Positions 1 through 7,680 of a stretch of 22,849 nt of DNA are shown here, one piece after another (the first letter of the stretch is position 1; each line of letters opens with the position of its first letter). A program made the position numbers and the translations under genes. Source of the DNA: JANLSE01 sp038214135. GTDB lineage: Bacteria > Chloroflexota > Chloroflexia > Chloroflexales > Roseiflexaceae. The stretch lies in assembly GCA_038214135.1 (NCBI GenBank), contig JBBQSD010000102.1, positions 1 through 22,849 on the forward strand, written 5' to 3'. The notes beneath the pieces were generated by a model that saw nothing but the letters and a program-made list of their open reading frames with translations, ran no database searches and was not told where the DNA came from.

Positions 1-1
1 C

Positions 2-205
2 ATTCAAAACCTGGATTGGCTGCGTGCGATTGAGCATGGCGGCGACCCCGAAACCAGTGGTGAAGAAGGATTGCGTGACCTTGCCTGTGCCTTTGCCATC
101 CTCGAATCCTCAGCGCTTGGCCGAACCGTCACCCAGGATGACGTACTGAGTGGCGCAGTCGATACCTATCAACGCGAGATTGATCAATATTATGGGTTGG
201 TGTGA
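2..205 (+). CDS. Gfo/Idh/MocA-family oxidoreductase, C-terminal fragment
   Basis: The window opens inside this gene; 67 codons remain before a TGA at 203-205. The fragment reads with no internal stop and contains GGDPETSGEEGLRDLACAF followed by AILESSALGRTVT. That is the typical tail of NAD(P)-dependent sugar or inositol dehydrogenases of the Gfo/Idh/MocA family, where the P-x-T-S/G-E-E/D-G segment precedes the last helix. Such enzymes oxidise or epimerise sugars and cyclitols. The N-terminal Rossmann fold lies outside the window, so the substrate cannot be guessed. It lies on the same strand as the beta-glucosidase and sugar kinase that follow, which suits a carbohydrate-use locus, but the 378-base gap after it argues against tight co-transcription. 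Family assignment is from memory of the motif only. Confidence 0.72.
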   Translation: MQNLDWLRAIEHGGDPETSGEEGLRDLACAFAILESSALGRTVTQDDVLSGAVDTYQREIDQYYGLV

Positions 206-583
206 AATCAGCAGCGACGCGACGCATCACGTCGGTACGGAGTCAGAATGCTGACCCAAGAACCGAGAACAAACGAACAAGCGAACAAGAACCGAAGACA
301 GGTAGAGACGCTCCGCTGGAGCGTCTGGAATAATAGCCGAGAACAAGTATCGATTCGCAGCCGTGGCATAACCCACTGACATTGGTGGGCCAAGATGGTT
401 CATTCAGGGTTCAGGGACAAGGTCCCTGACCGGGGGCGTTGGGGTGGTGGGCCACCCCAACCGCGGGTACGGGGCGCGTAGCCCCGCAAACATCTGCCGC
501 GCACAGCAGCATGAAACATCTGCCGCGCACAGCGGCTTATTGCTGCCGCGCACAGCGGCACGAAGAACTGGGAGATAGAACCA
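206..583. repeat. Gene-free gap with several hairpins and tandem repeats
   Basis: I see no gene here. From left to right it holds: a GGAGTCAGAATGCTGACC start followed by degenerate GAACAA/AAGAACCGA short repeats (239-300); a 9 bp perfect hairpin AGACGCTCC/GGAGCGTCT with a 3-base loop (306-326); an 8 bp hairpin TCAGGGAC/GTCCCTGA (411-429); a 10 bp hairpin GTTGGGGTGG/CCACCCCAAC (438-461); a 6 bp hairpin CGGGGC/GCCCCG (470-486); and three copies of CTGCCGCGCACAGC (494-507, 520-533, 543-556). The last two copies are followed by GGC and so form GCCGC/GCGGC hairpins. The short open frames through this stretch follow the repeats and are not protein-like. Confidence 0.8.
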
Positions 584-1927
584 ATGGCAACGATTCATTT
601 CCCTGATCGCTTCATCTGGGGTGGTGCGACAGCCGCCTTTCAGATTGAAGGCTCAACAACTGCCGATGGACGGGGCGAATCGATCTGGGATCGTTTTTGC
701 GCTACGCCAGGGAAAGTCTTCAATGGCGATACCGGCGATCCAGCCTGCGATCACTACCAGCGCTGGCGTGAGGATATTGCGCTGATGCGCGATCTTGGGT
801 TGCATGCCTATCGCTTCTCGATTGCCTGGCCACGCATTCTGCCCAATGGTACTGGTACGGTCAATCAGATTGGCCTGGATTTCTATGATCGCTTGGTTGA
901 TGAATTGCTTGCAACAGGAATCACACCCTATCCGACCCTGTATCATTGGGATCTGCCGCAGGTGCTTCAGGATCAGGGGGGCTGGCCGAATCGCGCAACC
1001 ACCGAGGCATTTGTCAATTATGCCGATGTCGTCAGCCGTCGCCTGGGTGATCGCGTCAAACACTGGATAACCCATAATGAACCATGGTGTATCTCGTTCC
1101 TTAGCCATTGGATCGGCGCACACGCCCCTGGCCTGACGAATGGGCCAGCAATCGAGGCTGCTCATCATGTCCTGCTCTCGCATGGAATGGCAGTTCCCGT
1201 GCTGCGAGCCAACAGCCCTGGTGCCCAGGTTGGCATTGTGCTCAACTTCTCGCCAGCAGATCCCGCGACAGACAGCGAGGCCGATGCACAGGCTGCTCAC
1301 ACCCACGATGGCTTCTTCAATCGCTGGTTTCTTGATCCAGTGTTTCGGGGATCGTATCCCGCCGACATGCTCGAACTCTATGATCGGATCTCGGCTGGCC
1401 AGCCACCAATCCAGGATGGCGATATGGCCACCATTGCAGCACCACTCGATTTCCTAGGCGTCAATTACTATAATCGTGCGGTGATCAAGGCCAATCCGCA
1501 GGCACCACTCGGCTATGATTCTGTGCGACCCGATGGCGAATATACCGACATGGATTGGGAAGTCTACCCGGATGCGCTACGGCGGCTGCTGGTTCGTATC
1601 CAGAACGATTACCAGCCGACCCGCATGCTGATTACCGAAAATGGTGCCGCCTACCCCGATACACCCAGCCCGACAGGCGAGGTTCATGATCAAGGGCGCA
1701 AACGCTATCTGGCTGGGCATCTGGCCGCCTGCCGAAGCGCCATCGACGAAGGGGCGAAGCTGGAGGGCTATTTTGTTTGGTCGCTCATGGATAATTTTGA
1801 ATGGGCGTTTGGCTATAGCAAGCGCTTCGGGATTGTGTATGTCGATTATGCCAGCCAGCGCCGTATTCTCAAAGATAGCGCCCGTTTCTATCGTGGTGTG
1901 ATCCATGATAACGGTTTTACTTCTTAG
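584..1927 (+). CDS. Beta-glucosidase, glycoside hydrolase family 1
   Basis: A retaining exo-glycosidase that removes non-reducing beta-linked glucose (or galactose/fucose) from cellobiose and other small glycosides, probably in the cytoplasm because no signal peptide is visible. The 447-residue length is standard for bacterial GH1. The N-terminus FIWGGATAAFQIEG is the family signature. The acid/base glutamate is E166 in THNEPW and the nucleophile is E352 in ITENG. The aglycone/glycone-site motifs YHWDLPQ (120-126) and WSLMDNFEW (399-407) are intact. The start at ATG 584 is supported by GGGAG about 10 bases upstream and by the family signature beginning at residue 10. A sugar kinase follows 18 bases after the stop, and a dehydrogenase fragment precedes it, so it probably feeds disaccharide breakdown products to that kinase. 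Exact sugar specificity cannot be read from sequence. Confidence 0.95.
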   Translation: MATIHFPDRFIWGGATAAFQIEGSTTADGRGESIWDRFCATPGKVFNGDTGDPACDHYQRWREDIALMRDLGLHAYRFSIAWPRILPNGTGTVNQIGLDFYDRLVDELLATGITPYPTLYHWDLPQVLQDQGGWPNRATTEAFVNYADVVSRRLGDRVKHWITHNEPWCISFLSHWIGAHAPGLTNGPAIEAAHHVLLSHGMAVPVLRANSPGAQVGIVLNFSPADPATDSEADAQAAHTHDGFFNRWFLDPVFRGSYPADMLELYDRISAGQPPIQDGDMATIAAPLDFLGVNYYNRAVIKANPQAPLGYDSVRPDGEYTDMDWEVYPDALRRLLVRIQNDYQPTRMLITENGAAYPDTPSPTGEVHDQGRKRYLAGHLAACRSAIDEGAKLEGYFVWSLMDNFEWAFGYSKRFGIVYVDYASQRRILKDSARFYRGVIHDNGFTS

Positions 1928-1929
1928 CA

Positions 1930-1935
1930 TATAAT
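1930..1935 (+). promoter_or_regulatory. Possible -10 element before the sugar kinase
   Basis: An exact TATAAT ends 10 bases before ATG 1946. No good -35 lies 16-18 bases upstream (GATAAC at 1907-1912). A start near 1942 would make a nearly leaderless transcript if ATG 1946 is used, or a 5' leader of about 70 bases if GTG 2015 is used. Confidence 0.3.
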
Positions 1936-1945
1936 TCAACCCAAC

Positions 1946-2941
1946 ATGGCCGTTGGGAATGCGGTGGCCGAAATGCCACCGCGAGAAACAGTAATAACGA
2001 AAGAATATCATAGCGTGCCCAGAACACCACTCTTGCTTGGAATCGATGGCGGTGCCAGTAAAACAATCGCGCTACTGGCCAATACCGATGGAATCGTACT
2101 CGGGCGCGTGCAGGTTGGCGGCAGTAACAAACAGGTTTCGGGTGTGGAGGCAACCCTCGACACCCTGAGCCTGGCGGTTGATCGGGTTTTTGAATTGGCC
2201 AATCTGCCGGTTCAGCCAGTCGTCGCCGCCTGTTTGGGTCTTTCCGGGGTGGATCGGCCAGAGGATCAGGCACTTATTCAGGGTTGGGCCGACCGCAGGC
2301 GGCTAGCTCAAACGCTGCGGGTGGTCAACGATGCCCAATTGGTTGTGGCGGCTGGCACACCGCATGGCTATGGGGTCGGGTTGATCTGTGGCACTGGCTC
2401 AATTGCGATTGGCCGGGCAATCGATGGCCGCAGTGGCCGTTCCGGCGGCTGGGGCTACCTGCTCGGCGATGAGGGCAGCGGCTATGATATTGCACTACGT
2501 GCCCTGCGCAGCGCTGCCCAGGCGGCAGATGGGCGTGGCTCTGGCCAACAGTTGCTCACCGAGATTCTTGAGCTGTGGGGCCTCCAGCAACCATTCGAGC
2601 TCATTCCGTTTGTCTATCATCGCGCCGACCCGCGTGCGATTCTTGCCGATCTCCCGCCATTGATCTCCCGCCTCGCCAATCAGGGCGATCCAACAAGCCT
2701 GGCGATTCTTAACGAAGCCGGACGCGAACTCGCCGCTGCTGTTCTGGCCGTCGCCGATCAGATCGACATGCACGGGCCGATTCCATTGGCTATTGCGGGC
2801 AGTGTTGGCCTACGAACGCCACTGCTGTTGCAATTCCTGTGTGCAGAACTGGCACAGCATGGCCGCCCCGCAGATCCGCTAACTCCCGTTGAGGACCCGG
2901 CAATTGGTGCGTTGCGGATTGCGAGGGAGCTACAGAGGTAG
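1946..2941 (+). CDS. BadF/BadG/BcrA/BcrD-type ATPase, probable N-acetylglucosamine kinase
   Basis: An ASKHA-fold sugar kinase of the NagK-like BadF group, expected to phosphorylate a free amino sugar or hexose with ATP. The motifs are in order: phosphate-1 loop GIDGGASKT near the N-terminus, GLSGVDRPED, catalytic region VVNDAQLV, phosphate-2 loop ICGTGSIAIG, the NagK-type GWGYLLGDEGSGYDI, and an adenosine motif LAIAGSVGL near the C-terminus. The start is uncertain. ATG 1946 gives a 23-residue extension that looks unlike family N-termini, while GTG 2015 (VPRTPLLLGIDGG, 308 residues) fits the usual length better. Neither has a strong Shine-Dalgarno. A perfect TATAAT lies at 1930-1935, so the mRNA could begin almost at the 1946 ATG. 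It follows the beta-glucosidase by 18 bases, so co-transcription is also possible. Confidence 0.88.
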   Translation: MAVGNAVAEMPPRETVITKEYHSVPRTPLLLGIDGGASKTIALLANTDGIVLGRVQVGGSNKQVSGVEATLDTLSLAVDRVFELANLPVQPVVAACLGLSGVDRPEDQALIQGWADRRRLAQTLRVVNDAQLVVAAGTPHGYGVGLICGTGSIAIGRAIDGRSGRSGGWGYLLGDEGSGYDIALRALRSAAQAADGRGSGQQLLTEILELWGLQQPFELIPFVYHRADPRAILADLPPLISRLANQGDPTSLAILNEAGRELAAAVLAVADQIDMHGPIPLAIAGSVGLRTPLLLQFLCAELAQHGRPADPLTPVEDPAIGALRIARELQR

Positions 2942-3171
2942 CTATTCTTTCGGGGCTACGCGCCCCGCACCCGGTGTTCATGCGTCGGCTGTGATGAATC
3001 GGTGCTGCCGGTATTGTGATTGTTTGCTGGCTCTTGGCCTTTCAGTATTCTGCAGTTCCGTAGTTCATAAATCTGCGTAATCTGCATAATCTGCGGATAA
3101 TTTTGACTCCTGGGTTCTTGGTTCTGCAGTTCAGCATTCTGACTCCTGGCTCCTGACTCCTCGGTTGATCG
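2942..3171. repeat. Convergent gap with short tandem repeats
   Basis: This gap lies between a + strand stop (2941) and a - strand stop (3172-3174). It contains a GC hairpin, CGGGGCTACGCGCCCCG (2951-2967), that is an inverted copy of the one at 470-486. It also has three tandem copies of a nonamer AATCTGC(GT/AT/GG) at 3070-3096, and a run of GACTCCTGG, GTTCTTG and TGACTCC units (3103-3163). That run is the reverse-complement form of the GGAGTCA/AAGAACC repeats at 239-300. The hairpin may serve as a terminator for the kinase gene, although no T-run follows it. Confidence 0.75.
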
Positions 3172-3759
3172 TCAGGGATGCGGGGCTATGCGCTTGATCG
3201 CTGCAACGGCAATGGCCGGGTCGAGGGCCAGCGGATCGTTTGGATTACCACGTTGCAGAATCGCCAACACGCCACGGCCATCGGGGCGGTAGGCCTTCAT
3301 GCCAGCACGCAGATAGGTGCAGACCTCTGGTGGCAGGTTTGCTCCAGATTCGATGATCTGCCGTGCCTGGCGCAGATCAACCCCTTCGCGGTCGGCGATG
3401 AGTTCAGTGGCCAGCAATGCCAGCCGCTGGGCTAGCCGCCAGCGCGAATATCCATCGCGTTTGGCGAGCGATACCACCCGCGTCCAGGCCGCAACGCGCC
3501 CACCAAGGGATTCCTCGGCGCGCATCCGCCAGCGCAGTGTCGGCGGATCAGCAACACTGCGCACTACCATAACAATCACGATGACGATCAGGATTATCCA
3601 TACCAAAAACTGTGGCAAGCTCTCAAACAGATCGACCATCCCCCACAGCAGGCTCAGCAATGGGATGATCAGTGCCTCACGCGCCACACCACGCAATAAT
3701 GCAGCAGCCACGCCGATCATAACGATCACGAGCGCAACTAACAGTAAACGTCGGTTCAT
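3172..3759 (-). CDS. Small integral membrane protein of unknown function
   Basis: I do not recognise the family. The 195-residue protein begins with a hydrophobic segment (about residues 5-22, LLLVALVIVMIGVAAALL), has a second moderately hydrophobic stretch (30-42) and a strong one (51-68, rich in Ile and Val). An arginine-rich soluble tail of about 125 residues follows, presumably cytoplasmic by the positive-inside rule. The tail contains RRxxAQRLALLATELI-like helices and an ILQRGNPNDPLALDPAIAVA end. Proteins with this layout occur in some bacteria beside MoxR ATPases and DUF58 proteins, but neither is nearby, so that parallel is only a guess. ATG 3759 is preceded by a weak GAG. Coding is supported by the long uninterrupted frame and the hydrophobic pattern at the N-terminus. 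Confidence 0.75.
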   Translation of the reverse strand: MNRRLLLVALVIVMIGVAAALLRGVAREALIIPLLSLLWGMVDLFESLPQFLVWIILIVIVIVMVVRSVADPPTLRWRMRAEESLGGRVAAWTRVVSLAKRDGYSRWRLAQRLALLATELIADREGVDLRQARQIIESGANLPPEVCTYLRAGMKAYRPDGRGVLAILQRGNPNDPLALDPAIAVAAIKRIAPHP

Positions 3760-3760
3760 A

Positions 3761-3847
3761 TCTCAGCTTTCAATCAATAGATGTATTGGAACAACCGATG
3801 TTGTAGTGAAAGCAAGAGCCTTCGTCTGCACTAAAAAGCTGACGGCT
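3761..3847 (+). repeat. Dispersed 87 bp repeat, copy A
   Basis: This fills the gap between two - strand genes. It starts TCTCAGCTTTCAA and ends AAAAAGCTGACGGCT. Aligned by eye with 18440-18527, 41 of the last 47 positions are identical (3801-3847 against 18481-18527), and the first 40 bases are also clearly related. A further CTGACGGCT follows at 3852-3860. It is bordered by CTCAGC on one side and GCTGACGGCT on the other, imperfect inverted repeats that recall a short non-autonomous element. Confidence 0.7.
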
Positions 3848-3860
3848 ATTTCCTGACGGC

Positions 3861-5525
3861 TCACCGTGAATAGACCACCTCACCGCCAATGATTGTCAGA
3901 TCCACCACAATATCCTTGATCTGCTCATCCGCAACGGCAAAATAATCGCGATCCAGCACAGCAATATCGGCCAGAAACCCTGGTGCCAACGGGCCTTTGA
4001 ATTGTTCCTCACGGGTTAGCCAGGCCCCTGCTACGGTATAGGCATATAGCGCCTCGCTGCGGGTGACGGCCTCCTGCGCGCCGATTACGGTTCCCTTCCA
4101 GGTTTTGCGTGTCACCAGGCTATACAGCCCGATGAATGGATTGTAGTGAACTGTGCTGGGAATATCGCTGGTTGCTGCCACTCGGATCCCACGATCCAGA
4201 TATGTGCGCATTGGCTTATAGCGCTGGGCCAGTTCTGCACCAACATCACGAAACAGATCATCGCCCTCATAATAGATGAAGGTTGGCTGGATCACCGCCG
4301 CAATCCCGTGTTTGGCCATCTTCTGCAGGCTCTCTTCGGTGGCGAAATAGGCATGGATCAGGTTATGGCGATGATCACCAGGCGAACGAATGTCTGAACC
4401 AGCCGCAGCAGCAGCTTCAAGGATATCGGCATAGGCCAGCGCGGACTCATGGTGGGCGCGGTCGCCAATCGCATGAATACCAATATCCCAGCCCAGTTCA
4501 TGGCCACGCGCAAAGAATTCACGCAGATCCTCTGGATCAAGCCGATTATAATCGTGAACCTTCTCCTCACCAACGAATGGCTGGAACATCCAGGCCGTGT
4601 GGCTGGTGGTGCCACCATCAACCGCCATTTTTAAGGCACCCAAGCTCAACCATTCATCGCCAAGCCCACTGAACACCCCCAGATTAGCCGCCCGATCTTC
4701 GAGCTCGGCCTGGTTCTCTTCCTCACGAAAGCCATGCCAGGAGGGCATCAGATTGACCCGCACTGGCAATTTACCAAGCCGACGCGCCCGCAGATACGCA
4801 CGTAATTCATATGGGTACAATCCTGGCTCAAGCACACTCGTAATTCCAACCTTCTGGTAGGCTTTGCCAGCCAATTCAATAGCAGTCACACACTGCGCTT
4901 CGGTTGGGGTTGGCATAAGCTGGCGGCAGAACAACTTCGCCGCAGCACGTAGAATACCAGATGGCGTGCGGCCATCGGCCTCGCGTTCGATCTTCCCACC
5001 CAACGGATCTGGCATATCATCGGTTACACCGCCAAGTTCAAGTGCCAGGCTATTGACAACATCCATGTTGAAGAAGCGCTGCAACATCACCGGGTGGCGG
5101 GTTGTGGCTGCATCCAGATCATGGCGATTCGGCAGGCGTCCCTCGGCAAACAGCGATTCATTCCAGCCCTCGCCGATGATCCACTCGCCTGGTGCAGTAC
5201 TATTGGCTCGCTCGCGCACCATCTCAACCATCTGGGCGATTGAGGTGCAGGCTTCAACTTCCAGCCGCGAAAACTTAATGCCAACCTGCAAGAGATGATT
5301 ATGGGCATCATTGAACCCCGGAATCACCCGCCGACCAGCAAGATCGATCAATTGTGTGTTCGGGCCAGCCAATGCCCGAATATCGGCATCATCGCCAATC
5401 GCCAGAACCCGGCCATCCTGGCAGGCAATCGCCGTACATTCCGGCAATGCATCAACAAACGTCGTAATCATGCCATTGAACAGAATCAGGTTTGGTGCCA
5501 TAGTACGGGCCAGCATGCGCGCCAT
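3861..5525 (-). CDS. Amidohydrolase of the YtcJ / amidohydrolase-3 family
   Basis: A metal-dependent hydrolase of the TIM-barrel amidohydrolase superfamily with 554 residues, near the usual YtcJ length. The first metal motif H-x-H is in GFNDAHNHLL (H75, H77). LKMAVDGGTTSHTAW carries the lysine expected near the metal, GIHAIGDRAHHESAL and NLIHAYF provide further histidines, and AATSDIPST holds the late aspartate. The N-terminal LILFNGMITT and C-terminal ADIAVLDRDYF plus TIIGGEVVYSR are the beta-sandwich flanks. Family members act on N-acyl or formamide-like bonds; the substrate here is unknown. I chose ATG 5525 because AGAGGAG stands 6-7 bases upstream. A longer frame to 5573 would begin at the predicted transcription start and lacks a ribosome site. 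The gene stands alone on this strand, 101 bases upstream of the small membrane protein. Confidence 0.9.
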   Translation of the reverse strand: MARMLARTMAPNLILFNGMITTFVDALPECTAIACQDGRVLAIGDDADIRALAGPNTQLIDLAGRRVIPGFNDAHNHLLQVGIKFSRLEVEACTSIAQMVEMVRERANSTAPGEWIIGEGWNESLFAEGRLPNRHDLDAATTRHPVMLQRFFNMDVVNSLALELGGVTDDMPDPLGGKIEREADGRTPSGILRAAAKLFCRQLMPTPTEAQCVTAIELAGKAYQKVGITSVLEPGLYPYELRAYLRARRLGKLPVRVNLMPSWHGFREEENQAELEDRAANLGVFSGLGDEWLSLGALKMAVDGGTTSHTAWMFQPFVGEEKVHDYNRLDPEDLREFFARGHELGWDIGIHAIGDRAHHESALAYADILEAAAAAGSDIRSPGDHRHNLIHAYFATEESLQKMAKHGIAAVIQPTFIYYEGDDLFRDVGAELAQRYKPMRTYLDRGIRVAATSDIPSTVHYNPFIGLYSLVTRKTWKGTVIGAQEAVTRSEALYAYTVAGAWLTREEQFKGPLAPGFLADIAVLDRDYFAVADEQIKDIVVDLTIIGGEVVYSR

Positions 5526-5580
5526 GAAGTACTCCTCTTTGAGCCAGGATTCAGCCGTAAGCCTGGGGATCATTCTGCTT

Positions 5581-5609
5581 ATTGTACAATCACGGAAGTC
5601 AAGAGTCGA
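5581..5609 (-). promoter_or_regulatory. Candidate promoter for the YtcJ-type amidohydrolase
   Basis: On the - strand a -35 TCGACT (5609-5604; 4 of 6 to TTGACA) and a -10 TACAAT (5586-5581; 5 of 6) are separated by 17 bases. Transcription would start near 5574, giving a leader of about 50 bases before ATG 5525. The -35 abuts the first GGAGTCA heptamer array, so array length might change promoter context. Confidence 0.45.
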
Positions 5610-5613
5610 GCAA

Positions 5614-6010
5614 GGAGTCAGGAGTCAGGAGTCAGGAGTCAGAATATGTATGATCCAGGTTAATATGCCTATATGCTGCGGGCTGATGGTTCTTTAGATT
5701 TTAATAGGGTATTGGTATCTTTACCCACCGCGGGCTGAAGCCACGCGGCTATGGGCAACACCACGCGCTGGGCAACCATCCCTTTGCCGCAGGCTTCAGC
5801 CTGCGGATGAAAGAACATCCATTATTTCCCGAATGTGTTCTCAATCTTCAGCAGCCACCGCGAACAATTACGCTCCGTTTACACCGACGGACAATGCATG
5901 GGCGATTTGTAATCGCCCGCCACGAATGCCGCATTGGCTGGCGCTGCACGGTTCTTGGTTCTTGGTTCTTGGTTCGGTATTCTGACTTCTGACTCCTGAC
6001 TCCTGAATAC
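5614..6010. repeat. Gene-free gap bracketed by inverted heptamer arrays
   Basis: The left border is four perfect tandem GGAGTCA copies (5614-5641). The right border is three perfect GGTTCTT copies plus GGTTCGG (5950-5977), then TATTCTGACTTCTGACTCC and a further TGACTCC, ending near 6010. The outer arrays are reverse complements of each other, so the approximately 400-base unit has an inverted-repeat outline. Inside is the CCGCGGGCTGAAG element (5728-5806). I find no gene in the 577 bases between the amidohydrolase start and tig. Confidence 0.8.
5728..5806. repeat. Inverted-repeat element of the CCGCAGGCTTCAG family, copy 1
   Basis: The left arm CCGCGGGCTGAAGCC (5728-5742) pairs with GGCTTCAGCCTGCGG (5792-5806) at 14 of 15 positions. 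The right end CCGCAGGCTTCAGCCTGCGG (5787-5806) is itself a near-perfect palindrome. CCACGCGGCTATGGG follows the left arm, as in the copy at 10751. Four copies occur in the window, all intergenic. Confidence 0.85.
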
Positions 6011-6016
6011 GGTTTG

Positions 6017-6045
6017 TTTGCAGACTCGCTCCTTCGTGCTATAAT
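6017..6045 (+). promoter_or_regulatory. Promoter of the tig-clpP-clpX cluster
   Basis: A perfect -10 TATAAT (6040-6045) is preceded by TGC, an extended -10. A -35 TTTGCA (6017-6022; 4 of 6 to TTGACA) lies 17 bases upstream. Transcription would start near 6052, giving a leader of about 50 bases. This is the best housekeeping-type promoter in the window, and it lies just 3' of the heptamer arrays. Confidence 0.65.
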
Positions 6046-6102
6046 AGTCGCTGATTCTGGCTCAGTAATGAGCCGCGTGCTCAGAAGATTGGAGCATCCA
6101 CG

Positions 6103-7560
6103 GTGAAGGTCACAACCGAAAAACTACCTCGCAGCCTGATAGCACTGGATATTGAGCTGGATCGCGAGCAAGTCGAGAAGGGTTTGGAGCGGGCAGCACG
6201 CCGCTTCTCACAAAAATACACTATTCCTGGGTTTCGCAAAGGCAAAGCACCTCGTTTTATCATCGAGAATTATTTTGGTCGCTCCGCCCTGATGGAAGAA
6301 GCGAGCGACGATATTCTGAATAAGGCGTTTCAATCCGCGCTCGAACAGGAACATGTTAATCCGGTTGGCAAAGTGAATGTCGAAAATATCAATCTTGAAA
6401 CTGAACCATTCACGTTTCGAGTGACCGTTCCTGTCTCGCCAACGATCACGCTGCCGGATTATCGCGCTATTCGGGTACCGATTGAAGTAGAATCCATTAC
6501 CGAAGAACTGCTCGACCGTGCGATGCGGGCGCGCCGCGATAAGCATGCCGTCCTCCGTGAACTCGATGAGGATCGCCCAGCTCGTGAGGGCGATGAGATG
6601 AGCGCCGAGCTGGAAGTCTTTGTCGATGGCGAACCACTCGAGCCGCGCCCGGAAGGCCAGCCACTCACGCCATCAACACTCATCCTCGAACCGAACCGCC
6701 TGGTCGATGGCCTGTATGAAGGCTTGATCGGCGCATCGGTTGGCCAGAACCTGCAGATTATTACCCAGATGCCTGATGATCACACCAATGAGCAACTACG
6801 CAGCAAGGAAGCGACCTTTGCAGTGAATGTGCTGGGGATCAAAGAGCGCGTTCTAGCCGATTGGGAAGAACTACCCACGCTGGAAGAATTTGATGGGACG
6901 CTAGAAGATCTGCGCGAAAAAACCCGTGGCGAACTGACCGAGAATGCGAAAACAATTGCCGAGCGTGATGCCACCGATGAGTATATTCGATTACTGCTAG
7001 AACAGAGCGAATTCGATACTCCCGATGCGTTGGTTGAGCGCGAAGCCGATAGTATGCTCAAGGTGCAGGAGCAGGAATATAGCCGCTATGGCGTCAAGCC
7101 AGAGCAGGTCTATGAGTATCGCGGCCAGAAGCGCGAAGATCTGCTTGAGGAACTGAAACCAGAGGCCGAGCAGCGCCTCAAGACCAGCCTCGCGCTCCAG
7201 GGTGTCATCCGCGCAGAAGGCCTGACAGTCAGTCCATCCGAGGTTGATGCTGAGGTCGAATCAACGCTGGAACAGTATGATGCAGCACAGCGCGAGCAGG
7301 TGCGGGCCATGTTGAGCACCAACCTGCGTTCGATGATGGCCGATACTGCGCTGGATAAGAAACTCCGCGCACATATTGCATTATTGGCAACAGGCAGCGC
7401 ACCAAGCCAGAATGGTGAGAGTGCCCCAGCCGAGATTATTTCCGCAGATGATGCACCAGCCGAAATGACTGCCGCCGAACTCCCCGAAGCAACGGAAGTT
7501 CCGGCCGAGATTGCAGAAGATGCTCCAGCTGAAGTTGCGGCGGAGCAAAGCAAAGAGTAG
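6103..7560 (+). CDS. tig: Trigger factor, ribosome-associated chaperone
   Basis: Binds the ribosome next to the exit tunnel and shields nascent chains; the middle domain is an FKBP-type prolyl isomerase fold. The ribosome-docking signature GFRKGKAP sits at residues 43-50 in the N-terminal domain (1 to about 125). An FKBP-like region follows at about 160-250 (REGDEMSAELEVFVDG through VNVLGIKER), then a long, mostly helical C-terminal arm. The start is GTG 6103, chosen because GGAG lies 8 bases upstream and the protein begins MKVTTEKL as trigger factors usually do. At 485 residues it is longer than usual because of a 54-residue acidic Ala/Pro/Glu tail (432-485) carrying repeated APAE/PAEI/PAEV units. 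The first gene of a cluster with clpP and clpX, a widespread order. Confidence 0.97.
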   Translation: MKVTTEKLPRSLIALDIELDREQVEKGLERAARRFSQKYTIPGFRKGKAPRFIIENYFGRSALMEEASDDILNKAFQSALEQEHVNPVGKVNVENINLETEPFTFRVTVPVSPTITLPDYRAIRVPIEVESITEELLDRAMRARRDKHAVLRELDEDRPAREGDEMSAELEVFVDGEPLEPRPEGQPLTPSTLILEPNRLVDGLYEGLIGASVGQNLQIITQMPDDHTNEQLRSKEATFAVNVLGIKERVLADWEELPTLEEFDGTLEDLREKTRGELTENAKTIAERDATDEYIRLLLEQSEFDTPDALVEREADSMLKVQEQEYSRYGVKPEQVYEYRGQKREDLLEELKPEAEQRLKTSLALQGVIRAEGLTVSPSEVDAEVESTLEQYDAAQREQVRAMLSTNLRSMMADTALDKKLRAHIALLATGSAPSQNGESAPAEIISADDAPAEMTAAELPEATEVPAEIAEDAPAEVAAEQSKE

Positions 7561-7583
7561 AGCCAACGATGGTGCTACGTAAC

Positions 7584-7614
7584 GCGCCCCCTGCCGCATC
7601 CTGCGAGGGGGCGC
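7584..7614 (+). terminator. GC-rich hairpin between tig and clpP, possible attenuator
   Basis: GCGCCCCCT (7584-7592) pairs perfectly with AGGGGGCGC (7606-7614) around a 13-base loop that itself contains CGCA/TGCG. No T-run follows, so it may be a weak terminator, a processing site or an mRNA-stability hairpin that sets the tig:clpP ratio. Confidence 0.4.
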
Positions 7615-7680
7615 ATCCGTACCAATTACTATACACCCGCAGCGTCGGATGACGCCCAGTCATATGCGAAGGAGACAGCA

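Noticed and set aside
404..598. A 64-codon - strand frame in the first gap
   Set aside because: It consists of translated hairpins and CTGCCGCGCACAGC repeats and overlaps the glucosidase start.
653..1306. A 217-codon - strand frame opposite the beta-glucosidase
   Set aside because: It is a shadow of the GH1 gene, whose catalytic motifs fix the + strand frame, and the product has no protein-like motifs.
5526..5573. Longer start for the YtcJ-type amidohydrolase
   Set aside because: ATG 5573 coincides with the predicted transcription start and has no ribosome site, while ATG 5525 has AGAGGAG at good spacing.
5614..5641. GGAGTCA array as a CRISPR
   Set aside because: The units are 7 bases long and contiguous, without spacers, and no cas genes are present.
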